Shown here one piece after another: positions 18,450 through 26,920 of a stretch of DNA of 35,394 nt. The number at the start of each line of letters is the position of its first letter. Positions within the stretch are counted from its first letter, which is position 1. The DNA is taken from assembly GCA_028287115.1 (NCBI GenBank), contig JAQBQF010000032.1:1-35394 (forward strand), in the 5' to 3' direction. A program made the position numbers and the translations under genes. The DNA comes from Myxococcales bacterium (GTDB taxonomy: Bacteria; Myxococcota_A; Polyangia; Haliangiales; Haliangiaceae). The notes below the pieces were generated by a model. The model had not been told where the DNA came from, searched no databases, and saw only the letters and a program-made list of their open reading frames with translations.

Positions 18450-18838
18450 ATGAATCTGGAATCATGGCTCAGAGATCTCGTCGAGCGTCGATCTGCGAAG
18501 TTGCCTCGAGCACTCCGTGTCCAGGGCATCCGGGAGGCACATACAGGACCGCGCTGCAAATATGGCCGGGTTGTGGTCGAGGCAGAGCCAGCCGCGCAGT
18601 TTGTGGTCAGCGGTCCGACAGAGCCCTTGGCAGTTGGTGGCGAGGACTACGTGCGAGCGGCCGTGCTTGGTGTCTTGGATATGGTGCTCACCGCGATCCG
18701 TTTCCGTTGCGGGATTTCGCCTTGCGCATTGTCTCACTCCACCCTCACCCGGTGGACTCGAGCTTCATTGCGTTCCGCATGGCGGGGCGAGACGCCGGAA
18801 GGAAACTGCTTCAGGAAGCGGGCTTGGTGACGAGGTGA
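18450..18838 (+). pseudogene. stand-alone EF-G domain IV-like gene, frameshifted
   Basis: Two overlapping frames join to one 129-residue product if one base is restored near 18690-18697. The first frame gives MNLESWLRDLVERRSAKLPR and later YGRVVVEAEP and LGVLDMVLTA. The second frame continues FPLRDFALRIVSLHPHPVDS, then SFIAFRMAGRDAGRKLLQEA and a stop at 18838. GRVVVEAEP, HPVDSS and AFRMAGR match domain IV of elongation factor G (compare its VEP and VDSSELAF regions). No GTPase domain is present or fits in the space. A GCGAGG ribosome-binding site precedes the ATG. Either the gene is decaying or one base was lost in sequencing. Its function is unknown; mimicry of EF-G or tRNA on the ribosome is only a guess. 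Confidence 0.6.
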
Positions 18839-18919
18839 CGTGCCGACGAACGGCCGAGCCACTCGATTGGTTGCATAGATTGGCAATCGAATACGCGAAG
18901 AGACACGGATTTTGAACCC

Positions 18920-19339
18920 ATGACAGCTCAAGAAATCACTGACCAACTTCAGAACCTCGCCGCAGTGCAAGACTTTGCAGCGCGCACGGCAGAACTTACC
19001 GAAATATGGTCTGCCGCTGGTGCCGGCTTTGAGACGGTCGAGCCAGTCCTGCGGTTCATAGAGGAGCATCCTGCTAGCGACTTTGGAATGCCCGGTCCTC
19101 TCGTCCACTTTGTGGAACGCTTCTATGGGAGGGGATATGAAAACAAACTCGTCGAGTCGGTGGAGAGAAAGCCCACGGCGCAGACCGTTTGGATGCTGAA
19201 TCGAGTTATCAATGGGACGAAACAACCCGATGCGAAGCGACGATACGTTGCAACGTTGGAACGCGCGCGGCTACATCCTCTCGCAGATCAGAACGCGGTA
19301 CAATTGGCACATGGGTTCGTAGAAAGTCTCTCGCATTGA
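18920..19339 (+). CDS. low-GC orphan protein, possibly immunity-like
   Basis: A 139-residue soluble, mainly helical protein. The N-terminus reads MTAQEITDQLQNLAAVQDFA. The middle has GMPGPLVHFVERFYGRGYEN and KPTAQTVWMLNRVINGT. Its base composition is clearly less GC-rich than its neighbours and its codon use is mixed, which suggests horizontal transfer. The pattern PGPLVHFVE plus WMLNR resembles small proteins found beside polymorphic toxin genes, but this is only recall. Just upstream a short open stretch ends DWLHRLAIEYAKRHGF (stop at 18915), which could be the tail of a lost partner gene. I cannot assign a function. Confidence 0.65.
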   Translation: MTAQEITDQLQNLAAVQDFAARTAELTEIWSAAGAGFETVEPVLRFIEEHPASDFGMPGPLVHFVERFYGRGYENKLVESVERKPTAQTVWMLNRVINGTKQPDAKRRYVATLERARLHPLADQNAVQLAHGFVESLSH

Positions 19340-19398
19340 TCCCATCGAGACTCCACGTCTTCTCCAGCTCGATCGGGTTGTGACGCATTTTCCGATGA

Positions 19399-21147
19399 CT
19401 AGCGACGGCGAGCAATCGCTCCCAAGACCAAGAGGCTATCCTCGTAATAACTATCGAGTGCACGGTGATCGTTATCGACCTCGCTCAGATAACCCACGAG
19501 ATCGTTGAACGGAACTGGGCTGCCGTCCCACCCGGGCTCGTTCGTCTCGGCCGTGATCTCGAGATCCCGATTCGCATTCGCGATGGCGTCCCACCCGAGG
19601 TGCAGATGCGTGATCGGTGCTGGCACCTCCTCGACACGTCGGCCTCGCGGATCAAAGAACATCGGCTCGCCAGAGGTGGCCTCGAATTCGATTCGATACT
19701 TGTACTCGTGAAGGTACCGATGGTGATGACTACACAGGATTACCAAATTCGATAACGCGGTATCGCCGCCGTCAGCCCAATGGACGACGTGATGCCCCTC
19801 GACATAGAGCCGATTGTCGCAACCGGGGAACCTGCACGTCCGGTCACGCTTGATCAGCGCACGCTTGATCGCGGCGGGGATCGCCCGCGTTCGACGGCCG
19901 ACCGAGAGCGCTTGCCCCTGTTCGTCTTCGACCATCCAGACAATTCCGGCATCGCAAGCCAGGCGACGCCCAGTGTCGCCATGGATGCAATCACCGTCGG
20001 GCAGGCATCCGATATTCTCGACGCTCGGCGCGACTCCCTCTTTGAGTGCGCTCGCCGGAATCGTGACGATCACTTCGATCGGATTGCAGTCCTGGGCGGT
20101 TCCGCACGCAAAGCGCTGCATGATGTTCACCAGGGCATCAGCGCGGTTGAACTTCGGCCTCTCCGCGGCGAGCTCTTTCAGCCGTTGCTCTCGCGCTCTC
20201 ATCTCTGCCACGGCTTGCGGCATGAACGGCCCCATTTCGTCTTCGAAGTCATGGTCATCCGCTACTGCAACGTCCGTCGAAGCACGGTCCTCACGAATCA
20301 CCGAGGCGCTGGATCGCCATCCAGCATGCGACCCCAATCGGTGGGGCTCCCACGCCAGCGACTCCTGGATGGGTGCAAGGCCCTTCTCGTTGTCTTCGCA
20401 ATCCGAGGCGTCCGCGCGTGGTCGCGTAAAGTCATCACCGCCGTTGATCTCGCTCTGCATCAAAGGCAGGTGAGTCGGCCGCGCTGGCTCGTCGCCAGGC
20501 GCGAGCAGAAGTCCGGACGTTCCCGCGGGAACGTCCTTTGAATCAAATTCGCCTGTCAGCGAACTTTCACTTCGCAGATCTTCCGGGCTCACTCCTCGGG
20601 CCATGTCCTTCGCAGCTCGATCGAGCGCCGCCCACACGATCGCAGCTTCATCTGGATGCAGCACGGCCTCGATTCGCACCATGCCATCCGCCTGTGTGCG
20701 ACGACGAACGTACCGGCGGACCTCATCGTCCTCGGGCTTGTTCACCTCGCAATATCGCTGCACCATTCGATATTTCTGACAGACCTTCTCGAGCTGCTGA
20801 CCCGTAATCAGGAGCGCGTCACAAAGTAGCAATCGCTCGTTCTTCGCGGTCGCCACCCGCGTCATCGCCCGGACCTTCGAATACGAACACCGGCCAAGCC
20901 GCAGCGCCTCGTCGATCAGAGGAAGCGAACCGAGAGCCCTTGCGACGCGCACGTGCTCGCGTGCCGTTCCGAGATCCCACCCGACCCTCCACGACATCCA
21001 ATGCGCGCAGGTCTTCGCGCCCACCTTGTAGTAGCCGCCCTTTTGATCGAATTCACGCAGGTCGGTCAGGAGCCGATGCAGTGCCGCATCTAGATGCGCT
21101 GCCGTCTCCGCGATCCGATCACCCAACAAGACGAGGTCTTCATCCAT
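19399..21147 (-). CDS. DUF222-HNH endonuclease (13E12-repeat family)
   Basis: A 582-residue protein. The N-terminal half matches the DUF222/13E12 pattern: GGYYKVGAKTCAHWMSWRVG, then ALGSLPLIDEALRLGRCSYS and KVRAMTRVAT. The C-terminal part carries an HNH nuclease domain: CRFPGCDNRLYVEGHHVVHW, ADGGDTALSNLVILC and SHHHRYLHE, with metal-binding Cys pairs and the His-His of the active site. Between them lies a variable acidic linker. Such genes are multicopy in actinobacteria and some myxobacteria and behave like selfish or mobile-associated elements; their role is not settled. The ATG at 21147 was chosen over a TTG at 21195. A GAGGGGAG stretch lies about 15 bases upstream, which is rather far for a ribosome-binding site. 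Confidence 0.9.
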   Translation of the reverse strand: MDEDLVLLGDRIAETAAHLDAALHRLLTDLREFDQKGGYYKVGAKTCAHWMSWRVGWDLGTAREHVRVARALGSLPLIDEALRLGRCSYSKVRAMTRVATAKNERLLLCDALLITGQQLEKVCQKYRMVQRYCEVNKPEDDEVRRYVRRRTQADGMVRIEAVLHPDEAAIVWAALDRAAKDMARGVSPEDLRSESSLTGEFDSKDVPAGTSGLLLAPGDEPARPTHLPLMQSEINGGDDFTRPRADASDCEDNEKGLAPIQESLAWEPHRLGSHAGWRSSASVIREDRASTDVAVADDHDFEDEMGPFMPQAVAEMRAREQRLKELAAERPKFNRADALVNIMQRFACGTAQDCNPIEVIVTIPASALKEGVAPSVENIGCLPDGDCIHGDTGRRLACDAGIVWMVEDEQGQALSVGRRTRAIPAAIKRALIKRDRTCRFPGCDNRLYVEGHHVVHWADGGDTALSNLVILCSHHHRYLHEYKYRIEFEATSGEPMFFDPRGRRVEEVPAPITHLHLGWDAIANANRDLEITAETNEPGWDGSPVPFNDLVGYLSEVDNDHRALDSYYEDSLLVLGAIARRR

Positions 21148-21260
21148 GAAGAATCTATAGCACTCCCCTCTGACAGATCGATTGCCACTCAACAATTCAT
21201 GACAATGGCTCTCCTAATTGCGACGAACACGCCGAGTCCACACTTCGTCACCCCCTATGC

Positions 21261-21521
21261 TCAATTAAGTATCCACGTCGCCTCGATCATCACGCATCCA
21301 CCACCATGAGGAGGGAGCCTCGGAAATGGGCTCAGATCGACCACCTCGACGTTCGCGTCCACGTATCGCGGCTCGAGCTTCGTCGTGAGATCGTGCACCC
21401 CCGTCGCCAGATTGATCTCTAGATTTGGCAGGCGGACAACCAGACCCACGCAACCCACCGCATACGACCAGTGTCGACCCGATCGTTTGTCGCACAGTAT
21501 GAGGATTGTCTGATTTCGCAA
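21261..21521 (-). CDS. small hypothetical ORF, possible gene fragment
   Basis: An 86-residue frame whose last 60 codons have strong third-position GC and a protein-like sequence (LPNLEINLATGVHDLTTKLE, then YVDANVEVVDLSPFPRLPP). The first 25 residues look less like coding sequence, so the true start may be internal or the gene may be a truncated remnant. No signal peptide is seen and I do not recognise the family. It is divergent from the CAP-domain gene and downstream of nothing obvious. Confidence 0.35.
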   Translation of the reverse strand: MRNQTILILCDKRSGRHWSYAVGCVGLVVRLPNLEINLATGVHDLTTKLEPRYVDANVEVVDLSPFPRLPPHGGGCVMIEATWILN

Positions 21522-21578
21522 CTGGCGTGCTCGTGTCCTTCAGCCCGGCACAACTACCATGTGCAACAATATGGCTGG

Positions 21579-23187
21579 ATGCTCCGGGGCGCTGTCATCG
21601 CAATCGTCACCGGTTGTGTGGCGCCCGCAGCTGTTACCCCGCTCGATCGCCATCCTGAACGGCTCGCGCGTTCCCCAGAACCGCTCCAGCGCCATCCTGC
21701 GCCGATCGAACGCGATCCTGAACCCATTCAGGACTCGATCGCGGCGCCGATCGTTGTCGGTCCGGTTACACACGCAGCCCGCGACTACAACGAGCCCACC
21801 GCCGCCCTGTCGAGCACTGCCTCCAATGAGCTGTTCGTGGGACTACGCGACTTCATCCACAATGTCGCGCTCACGCACGACGTGCGGCTCGATCTCGCAA
21901 GCGCGGCGGTCGCCGATGTCGTGAAGCGCGGTGGCTCTCCGAGTACTGCTCTCATCGAGTTCGCACTTCGAACCCACGGCATCATCGAACCGGCGCAGCG
22001 CGTTGCGGTGGTGCGTGGGGCGGTGCAGGAGCACCTGGTCGCTGACCTCACGTTGCAACTCGCGGGTACGTTGCACCATTCGAACACGCGAATCGGATTT
22101 GGTTCGCCGACGATACAGTCGTCGCGATCGATCTGTACACAGCCGGAGTCGTGCTCGCACCTTTTCCGCGGTCGACCGCTGCGAGCGTCGAGGTCGCGGG
22201 GGCGCTCGACTCGAAGTATTACGATCTGCGGATGACCATGACAGAACACGCTCGGCGCACGCGCTCAGCCGTGATGGTCGACAAAGCGGGCATGTTCCGT
22301 AGCACGATCGCGTGCGGATCCACCGCTGGCGAGCAATGGGTCTCGATCGACGCGACGACGGCAACGGCTTCAGAGCAGCTCGCGTTGTTTCCGATCTACT
22401 CCAGCACCACACCAGCCGCGTGGTTCGAGGTCGAGCCTAGCGTGAATCTAGACGGCATCTCTGCCGCGGCGGATGCCGAGAGCCGCCTGACGGCGATCAT
22501 CAACCGCGAGCGGCGGTTCGCTCATCTACAGCTTCTGTCGAAGGACGCACGCCTAGCAGTGGCTGCGCATCGTTATGCGGAGGTTGGACGCACTGCGCAG
22601 ACGAGCGCACCCGTCACTGACCTGACGGAACCGGTCGATCGGCTGCGCTCCGTGGGCATCGCGCCGGCGGTCGCTCGTTGGACCGTCTTCCACGCCGACG
22701 ATCTCGGGCGTGCGGCGGAGTACATCCTGAACGACCCGAGAGAACGGGAGAACGTCGCGATGTCCGCGGCGACGCACCTCGGCGTCGGAATCGCCCCGGA
22801 CGCCGGACACGGACTCTACGTCGCCTTGATCTACGTGGAGATCCCAATGCCGCTCGACGACGCGCATCTAAAGCGACGATCATCGAGAGAATCATCAACG
22901 TACACAAAGGCGTGTACGTCCGCGACAGCACGTCCGAAGTTGCACAGCGTATTGCGGCAGGCCTTGCAGTCGGTTGGCGCCGCGAGGATATGTGGCTTCA
23001 GGAAGCAAACTCGCTCCGAGGGTCACACGTGGTGGTCGAGACCCTTGTTGATCTCGATCTGTTCGATGCAAAGGCGCTGACCGACGGTCAACACATTCGT
23101 TCCATTGGAGTCGGAGTGGCCCAGAGTGCTCTGAACGGGCCGCTCATGGGTACGATCTGGTTGGTCGTTATCAGCAGCGGCCGTTGA
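21579..23187 (+). pseudogene. CAP-domain lipoprotein with two frameshifts
   Basis: Three frames join into one product of about 536 residues if one base is restored at each of two sites, near 22090-22100 and near 22860-22875. The N-terminus MLRGAVIAIVTGC is a lipoprotein signal with the lipobox VTGC. Frame two carries IWFADDTVVAIDLYTAGVVL, a beta-rich region, and a CAP/SCP-like domain (INRERRFAHLQLLSKDARLA ... LGVGIAPDAGHGLYVALIYV). Frame three continues ATIIERIINVHKGVYVRDST and ends IWLVVISSGR. The CAP metal His/Glu residues are not evident, so the domain is divergent. Both lesions are single-base losses in the same direction. It may be a real pseudogene or contain sequencing errors. It converges on the histidine kinase gene. 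Confidence 0.65.
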
Positions 23188-23211
23188 TGCCCCGCGGGCA
23201 AAACATCGCGG

Positions 23212-24945
23212 CTAGATCCGCGAAGCCAACAATGCCGTGCCATTGCGCAGCGGCAGCTCGATGCTGAAGCGCGCACCGCCGCCGGGCGCCTCGGAGATCG
23301 TGATCCGGCCGCCGTGATCCGAGACGATGCGATGCACGATCGCGAGCCCGAGGCCGGTTCCACCTTTGGCGTGCTTCGTCGTGAAGTACGGCGCAAAAAC
23401 CTTGTCTTTGAGGTCAGCCGGCACGCCCGGCCCATTGTCCTCGACGACGAGCAACGCGCGATCGTTCGCTTCGCCGCGCCGCGTGCTCACGGTGATCTTG
23501 CCGCCCTCGCGTGCGCCGATCGCATCGCGTGAATTTTCGACGAGGTTCAGCAGCACTTGATTGAGCTGGTCCTTGTCCGCGTCGATCTCGCCGATGCTCG
23601 GATCGAGCTTGATCTCGAGAGGCGCGGCGCCTTGATAGAGCGCGAGCGATGACTTGACGACCTCGTTGAGATCGATCCGTCCAAACTCCGGCTTCGGCAT
23701 CCGCGCGAAGTCGGAGAACTCGGCGACGATGTGCTTCAGACGATCGGCCTCTTGCAACACCGTCGTCGTCGATTCCTCGAGAATCTCGTCGAAGGATGGG
23801 TGCTTCTTCTTCCAGCTCTTCTTGAGCGTATCCATCGCCATCTGGATCGGCGTCAGCGGGTTCTTGATCTCGTGCGCGAGCCGGCGCGCGATCTCTTGCC
23901 ACGCGGCGATCCGCTCGGCGATCACGAGCCGCTCTTTCGAAGTCTTGAGATCTTCCATCATCAAGTTGAACGCGTTCGCGACGGCGCCGACCTCGTCCTT
24001 GCTGCGCACGGCGACGCGGTGATCGAGATCGCCGCGCGCGGCGGCGATCGAGCCCTCGACGAGCCGATCGAGATCACTCGCGGTTCGCCGCGAGACGAAC
24101 AGCCCGATCAGCACGACGACCGCGAGCGCGCCTACCGCGAGCGCGGCCGAGGTGATCGTCACGTCGCGCAACACGGCGTCGAGCCCGCCGTCCCACACCG
24201 CGATCTCGATCCGCGCGATCTCGATGCCGTTCTCGTCCTTCAACCCGATCGGGATTGGCGCCGTCTTCGCGAGCTGCTTCCACTCCTTGCCCTCGATCTC
24301 GGTCTTGCCGTCCGCGCTCACGAGCCGCGCGTCGACGCGTCCGGATCGCCGGACGGACGCCAGCACGTCCTCGGTGAGCCGTTTTCCGACGACGAGCGAG
24401 ACCGAGTACCCCTGCTCCTTCTCGGAGTTTCGTGCCGCCTCGGCGACGAGCACGGTCTCCGGCGCCGCGCCGACGAAGATCTCTTCGCGCGTGAAGTACG
24501 CGTCGCCCGCGAGATCCGCGCGCTTGACGACGTTCGTGTTCGTGTCGAACACCTTCGTGTGGTGCTGCGGCTCGACGAAGATATCGCCGTTGCGGCCGGT
24601 CACCGTGATGATATCGAGCGCGAGCGCGGTCATCAGCGGCGCCGCCATCTGGGCCCACCGGTCCCGAGTCTCCTTGTCGGGATTGCCGTGGGACTTCGGC
24701 AGATCGAGCAAGATCGTGCCGCCGAAGTAGTGCTGCCGGTTACTCAGCGCCTTTGCGGTCTCGGTGACCGACCGCTTGAGATCCGCGAGCTTCGCATTCA
24801 CGGTGACTTCCGCCTCGTGGCGGTTCGCCTCGTAGTCCGCGCGGTAGCTCGCCGCGATCACGCGCGTGGTGACGACCGCGGCCACGCCGATCGGCACGAG
24901 CGCCGCGAGCGCGAGCGTCAGCGTGAACCGGCCACGCAGCTTCAT
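23212..24945 (-). CDS. NtrY-like sensor histidine kinase
   Basis: A 577-residue membrane kinase. Helix 1 is near residues 7-28, then an extracytoplasmic sensor region of about 240 residues, then helix 2 (SAALAVGALAVVVLIGLFV) and a HAMP domain. The H box AWQEIARRLAHEIKNPLTPI has the NtrY-type sequence, with the phospho-accepting His near residue 358. The N box NLVENSRDAI and the G boxes DNGPGVP and GGTGLGLAI complete the ATPase domain. The ATG overlaps the stop of the solute-binding protein gene (ATGA), which makes that protein a candidate input partner. No response regulator lies next to it in this window, so its output is unknown. The frame open to 25044 is shadow sequence. Confidence 0.93.
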   Translation of the reverse strand: MKLRGRFTLTLALAALVPIGVAAVVTTRVIAASYRADYEANRHEAEVTVNAKLADLKRSVTETAKALSNRQHYFGGTILLDLPKSHGNPDKETRDRWAQMAAPLMTALALDIITVTGRNGDIFVEPQHHTKVFDTNTNVVKRADLAGDAYFTREEIFVGAAPETVLVAEAARNSEKEQGYSVSLVVGKRLTEDVLASVRRSGRVDARLVSADGKTEIEGKEWKQLAKTAPIPIGLKDENGIEIARIEIAVWDGGLDAVLRDVTITSAALAVGALAVVVLIGLFVSRRTASDLDRLVEGSIAAARGDLDHRVAVRSKDEVGAVANAFNLMMEDLKTSKERLVIAERIAAWQEIARRLAHEIKNPLTPIQMAMDTLKKSWKKKHPSFDEILEESTTTVLQEADRLKHIVAEFSDFARMPKPEFGRIDLNEVVKSSLALYQGAAPLEIKLDPSIGEIDADKDQLNQVLLNLVENSRDAIGAREGGKITVSTRRGEANDRALLVVEDNGPGVPADLKDKVFAPYFTTKHAKGGTGLGLAIVHRIVSDHGGRITISEAPGGGARFSIELPLRNGTALLASRI

Positions 24946-26402
24946 GGCTTGCTCTTGGCCGGCATGCCGAAGAAGAACATGTCGGCGAAGCACGGCCGGC
25001 CGCTGCGGTCGAACCCGACACCGCGAATGTCGGTGCGATGCCACAGCTGGACCGCACGAAACAGCAGGGGCACGATCGGCATCCGATCCGCGAACGCCGC
25101 TGCCGCCTTCTGCGGATCGACGGCGCCGTCCGCGAGCTGTGCGACGGGCCAGTCGTCGTTACCGGCGGCAAACGCCGCTCCCCACCACATGCTCGACGGA
25201 GTCAGCGGCGCCGCGAGCTGGCCGATCCACAAGTCGCTCGTGCCTTTCGCGATGCGCTCCGCGAGATCTTTCGACGGCACCGCCGTGATCGTGGCGACGA
25301 TCCCGACCTTGCCGAGCGCGACGATCACCCGCTCCGCGATCTCGCGATCGTCAGGTCGCGTGTCTTCGATCAACAGCTCGAGCTTGCGCGTCGGCAGGTT
25401 TGCGAGTTGCGCGCGGGCTTTGTCGAGATCGCCGGTACGCCCTGCTGCGTCGAGCTCCGCGCCGCCGGATTCGGCCGGCACCGGCGAGCGCGTCGGAACC
25501 ACGAGCTCGCCCGAACCGACGCGGCTAAAGGTATCGCGACCGATCGCGAAGTCGACCGCACGACGAAACGCCGCGGATCCGGTGACATCGGCGTGTGCGC
25601 GCCCGAAGCCGAGATAGACGAGCAACGCCACCGGGCTCTGCTTGGCGTCCGCGACGAACGTCGGCTTCGCGTTCGCGAACGCCGTCACCCCACGCGCCGA
25701 GAACTGCGCGTTGCCGGTCTCGAACCGCCGCGCCTCACCGTCGGCGGTGTCGTACCAGCGCAGCGTGATGTCGTCGAGATACGCGCGACCTGCGAAGTAG
25801 TCATCGAACGCGCGAAGCTCCACGAGCGTCTTCTTGATCGTCTTCAGCACGTACGGCCCGGATCCCACCGGACGCTCGCCCGGTGGCCTGCCCTTCTTGG
25901 TCACCGCGGTCTGCGGCATCGCGAGCAGCGCCATCAGATCAGCGACCGGCGCCCGCAGCGTCAGCTCGACCGCATCGCCATCGACGCGGATCGCCGAGAC
26001 CGGTGCGAGCAGCCACTTCGTGCTCGCGTGCACGCGCTCGAGCGACTGCACGACGTCGCTCGGCGTGAGCGCGGTGCCATCGTGGAATCGCACGCCCTTG
26101 CGAATCGCGATCCGCACCGTCGTCTGCTTTTCGTCGAGGACGGGCACACCGACCGCGAGATCGGGCTGGATGACCCCGTCCGCGCCGGCGCGATACAGCG
26201 TGTCGAACACGAGCCCCGCGATCGTGGTCTCCGCGTGCGTGTGCGCCGCCACCGGATCGAACGAAGCCGGCGCGCCGAGCAACGCCGCTTCGACGCTGCC
26301 GCCATAGTGCGGCCGCGCTTCGGCATGCGCGGTTCCGAAGGTCGACCCGACGATCGCGATAACCAGCAGAGCACCCGATAGGATCGAACGCCAAGGCCCC
26401 AA
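24942..26402 (-). CDS. peptide/nickel-type ABC solute-binding protein
   Basis: About 486 residues of the SBP_bac_5 (DppA/OppA) family, which bind oligopeptides or similar ligands outside the cytoplasmic membrane. The signal peptide ILSGALLVIAIVGSTFGTAHA is followed by HYGGSVEAALLGAPASFDPV, VFDTLYRAG, KGVRFHDGTALTPSDVV and GSGPYVLK, which are family landmarks. The TTG at 26402 is proposed because it starts just before the signal peptide. It lies in a degenerate copy of the repeat array, and the frame stays open through the whole array to 26936, so the true start is uncertain. No permease or ATPase gene is nearby. The stop overlaps the histidine kinase start, which points to a sensing role rather than transport. 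Confidence 0.85.
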   Translation of the reverse strand: MGPWRSILSGALLVIAIVGSTFGTAHAEARPHYGGSVEAALLGAPASFDPVAAHTHAETTIAGLVFDTLYRAGADGVIQPDLAVGVPVLDEKQTTVRIAIRKGVRFHDGTALTPSDVVQSLERVHASTKWLLAPVSAIRVDGDAVELTLRAPVADLMALLAMPQTAVTKKGRPPGERPVGSGPYVLKTIKKTLVELRAFDDYFAGRAYLDDITLRWYDTADGEARRFETGNAQFSARGVTAFANAKPTFVADAKQSPVALLVYLGFGRAHADVTGSAAFRRAVDFAIGRDTFSRVGSGELVVPTRSPVPAESGGAELDAAGRTGDLDKARAQLANLPTRKLELLIEDTRPDDREIAERVIVALGKVGIVATITAVPSKDLAERIAKGTSDLWIGQLAAPLTPSSMWWGAAFAAGNDDWPVAQLADGAVDPQKAAAAFADRMPIVPLLFRAVQLWHRTDIRGVGFDRSGRPCFADMFFFGMPAKSKP

Positions 26403-26920
26403 GGCGCCTAGCGAAGACGATGGTGCGCTGGGCCGGGAGAGGGTCGAACGCCGAGCCGGCAAGCCGGCAAGGTAGGAGAGAGAAAACCCCGTTCGCTTCG
26501 CGAAACAGCTCGAAGAATGCGTCGCCGGCTTCGAGATCCGAACATGCTCCTCGCGCGAATCGCGAACCTGTTTCTCGTGTCCGATCTTGGCGCCTTGGCG
26601 CCTCGGCGTTTGATCTTCCGGGGAGAAGCCAGCACGCGAACCGTGATCGGGCTCCCCGCGCGAAGCGCGAACTTGTTTCTCGTGTCCGATCCTGGCGCCT
26701 TGGCGCCTTGACGTTCGATCCCCGTGATCGGGCTCGCCGCGCGAAGCGCGAGTTTGTTTCTCATGTCCAGTCTTGGCGGCTTGGCGGCTTGGCGTTTCAT
26801 CTGCCGGGGAGAAGCCTGGGCGCGAACCGTGATCGGGCTCCGCTCGCGAAGCGCGAATTTGTCTCCTGTCTCTGACCTTGGCGGCTTGGCGACCTGGCGT
26901 TCGATCTGATCCTCGGGCGC
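26403..26920. repeat. tandem repeat array, units of 105/81/105/~84 bp
   Basis: Four units can be aligned: 26556-26660 (105 bp), 26661-26741 (81 bp), 26742-26846 (105 bp) and 26847 to about 26930. Each starts CGAA(G/T)CGCGAA, then TTGTTTCTCGTGTCC-like sequence, then a CTTGGCGCCTTGGCG core, and the longer units end GTGATCGGGCTC. The 24-bp deletion in unit 2 and both unit lengths are multiples of three, so one minus-strand frame is open throughout and would encode 35-residue repeats (RASRGEPDHGSRAGFSPEDQ, then TPRRQGAKIGHEKQV). Degenerate core copies (GTCGAACGCCGAG, GATCGAACGCCAAGG) continue to about 26385. It fills the gap between the VCBS gene and the solute-binding protein gene. Confidence 0.8.

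Noticed and set aside
23731..25617. 628-residue plus-strand open frame
   Set aside because: Runs antisense across two well-supported genes (kinase and solute-binding protein) and has shadow-type composition.
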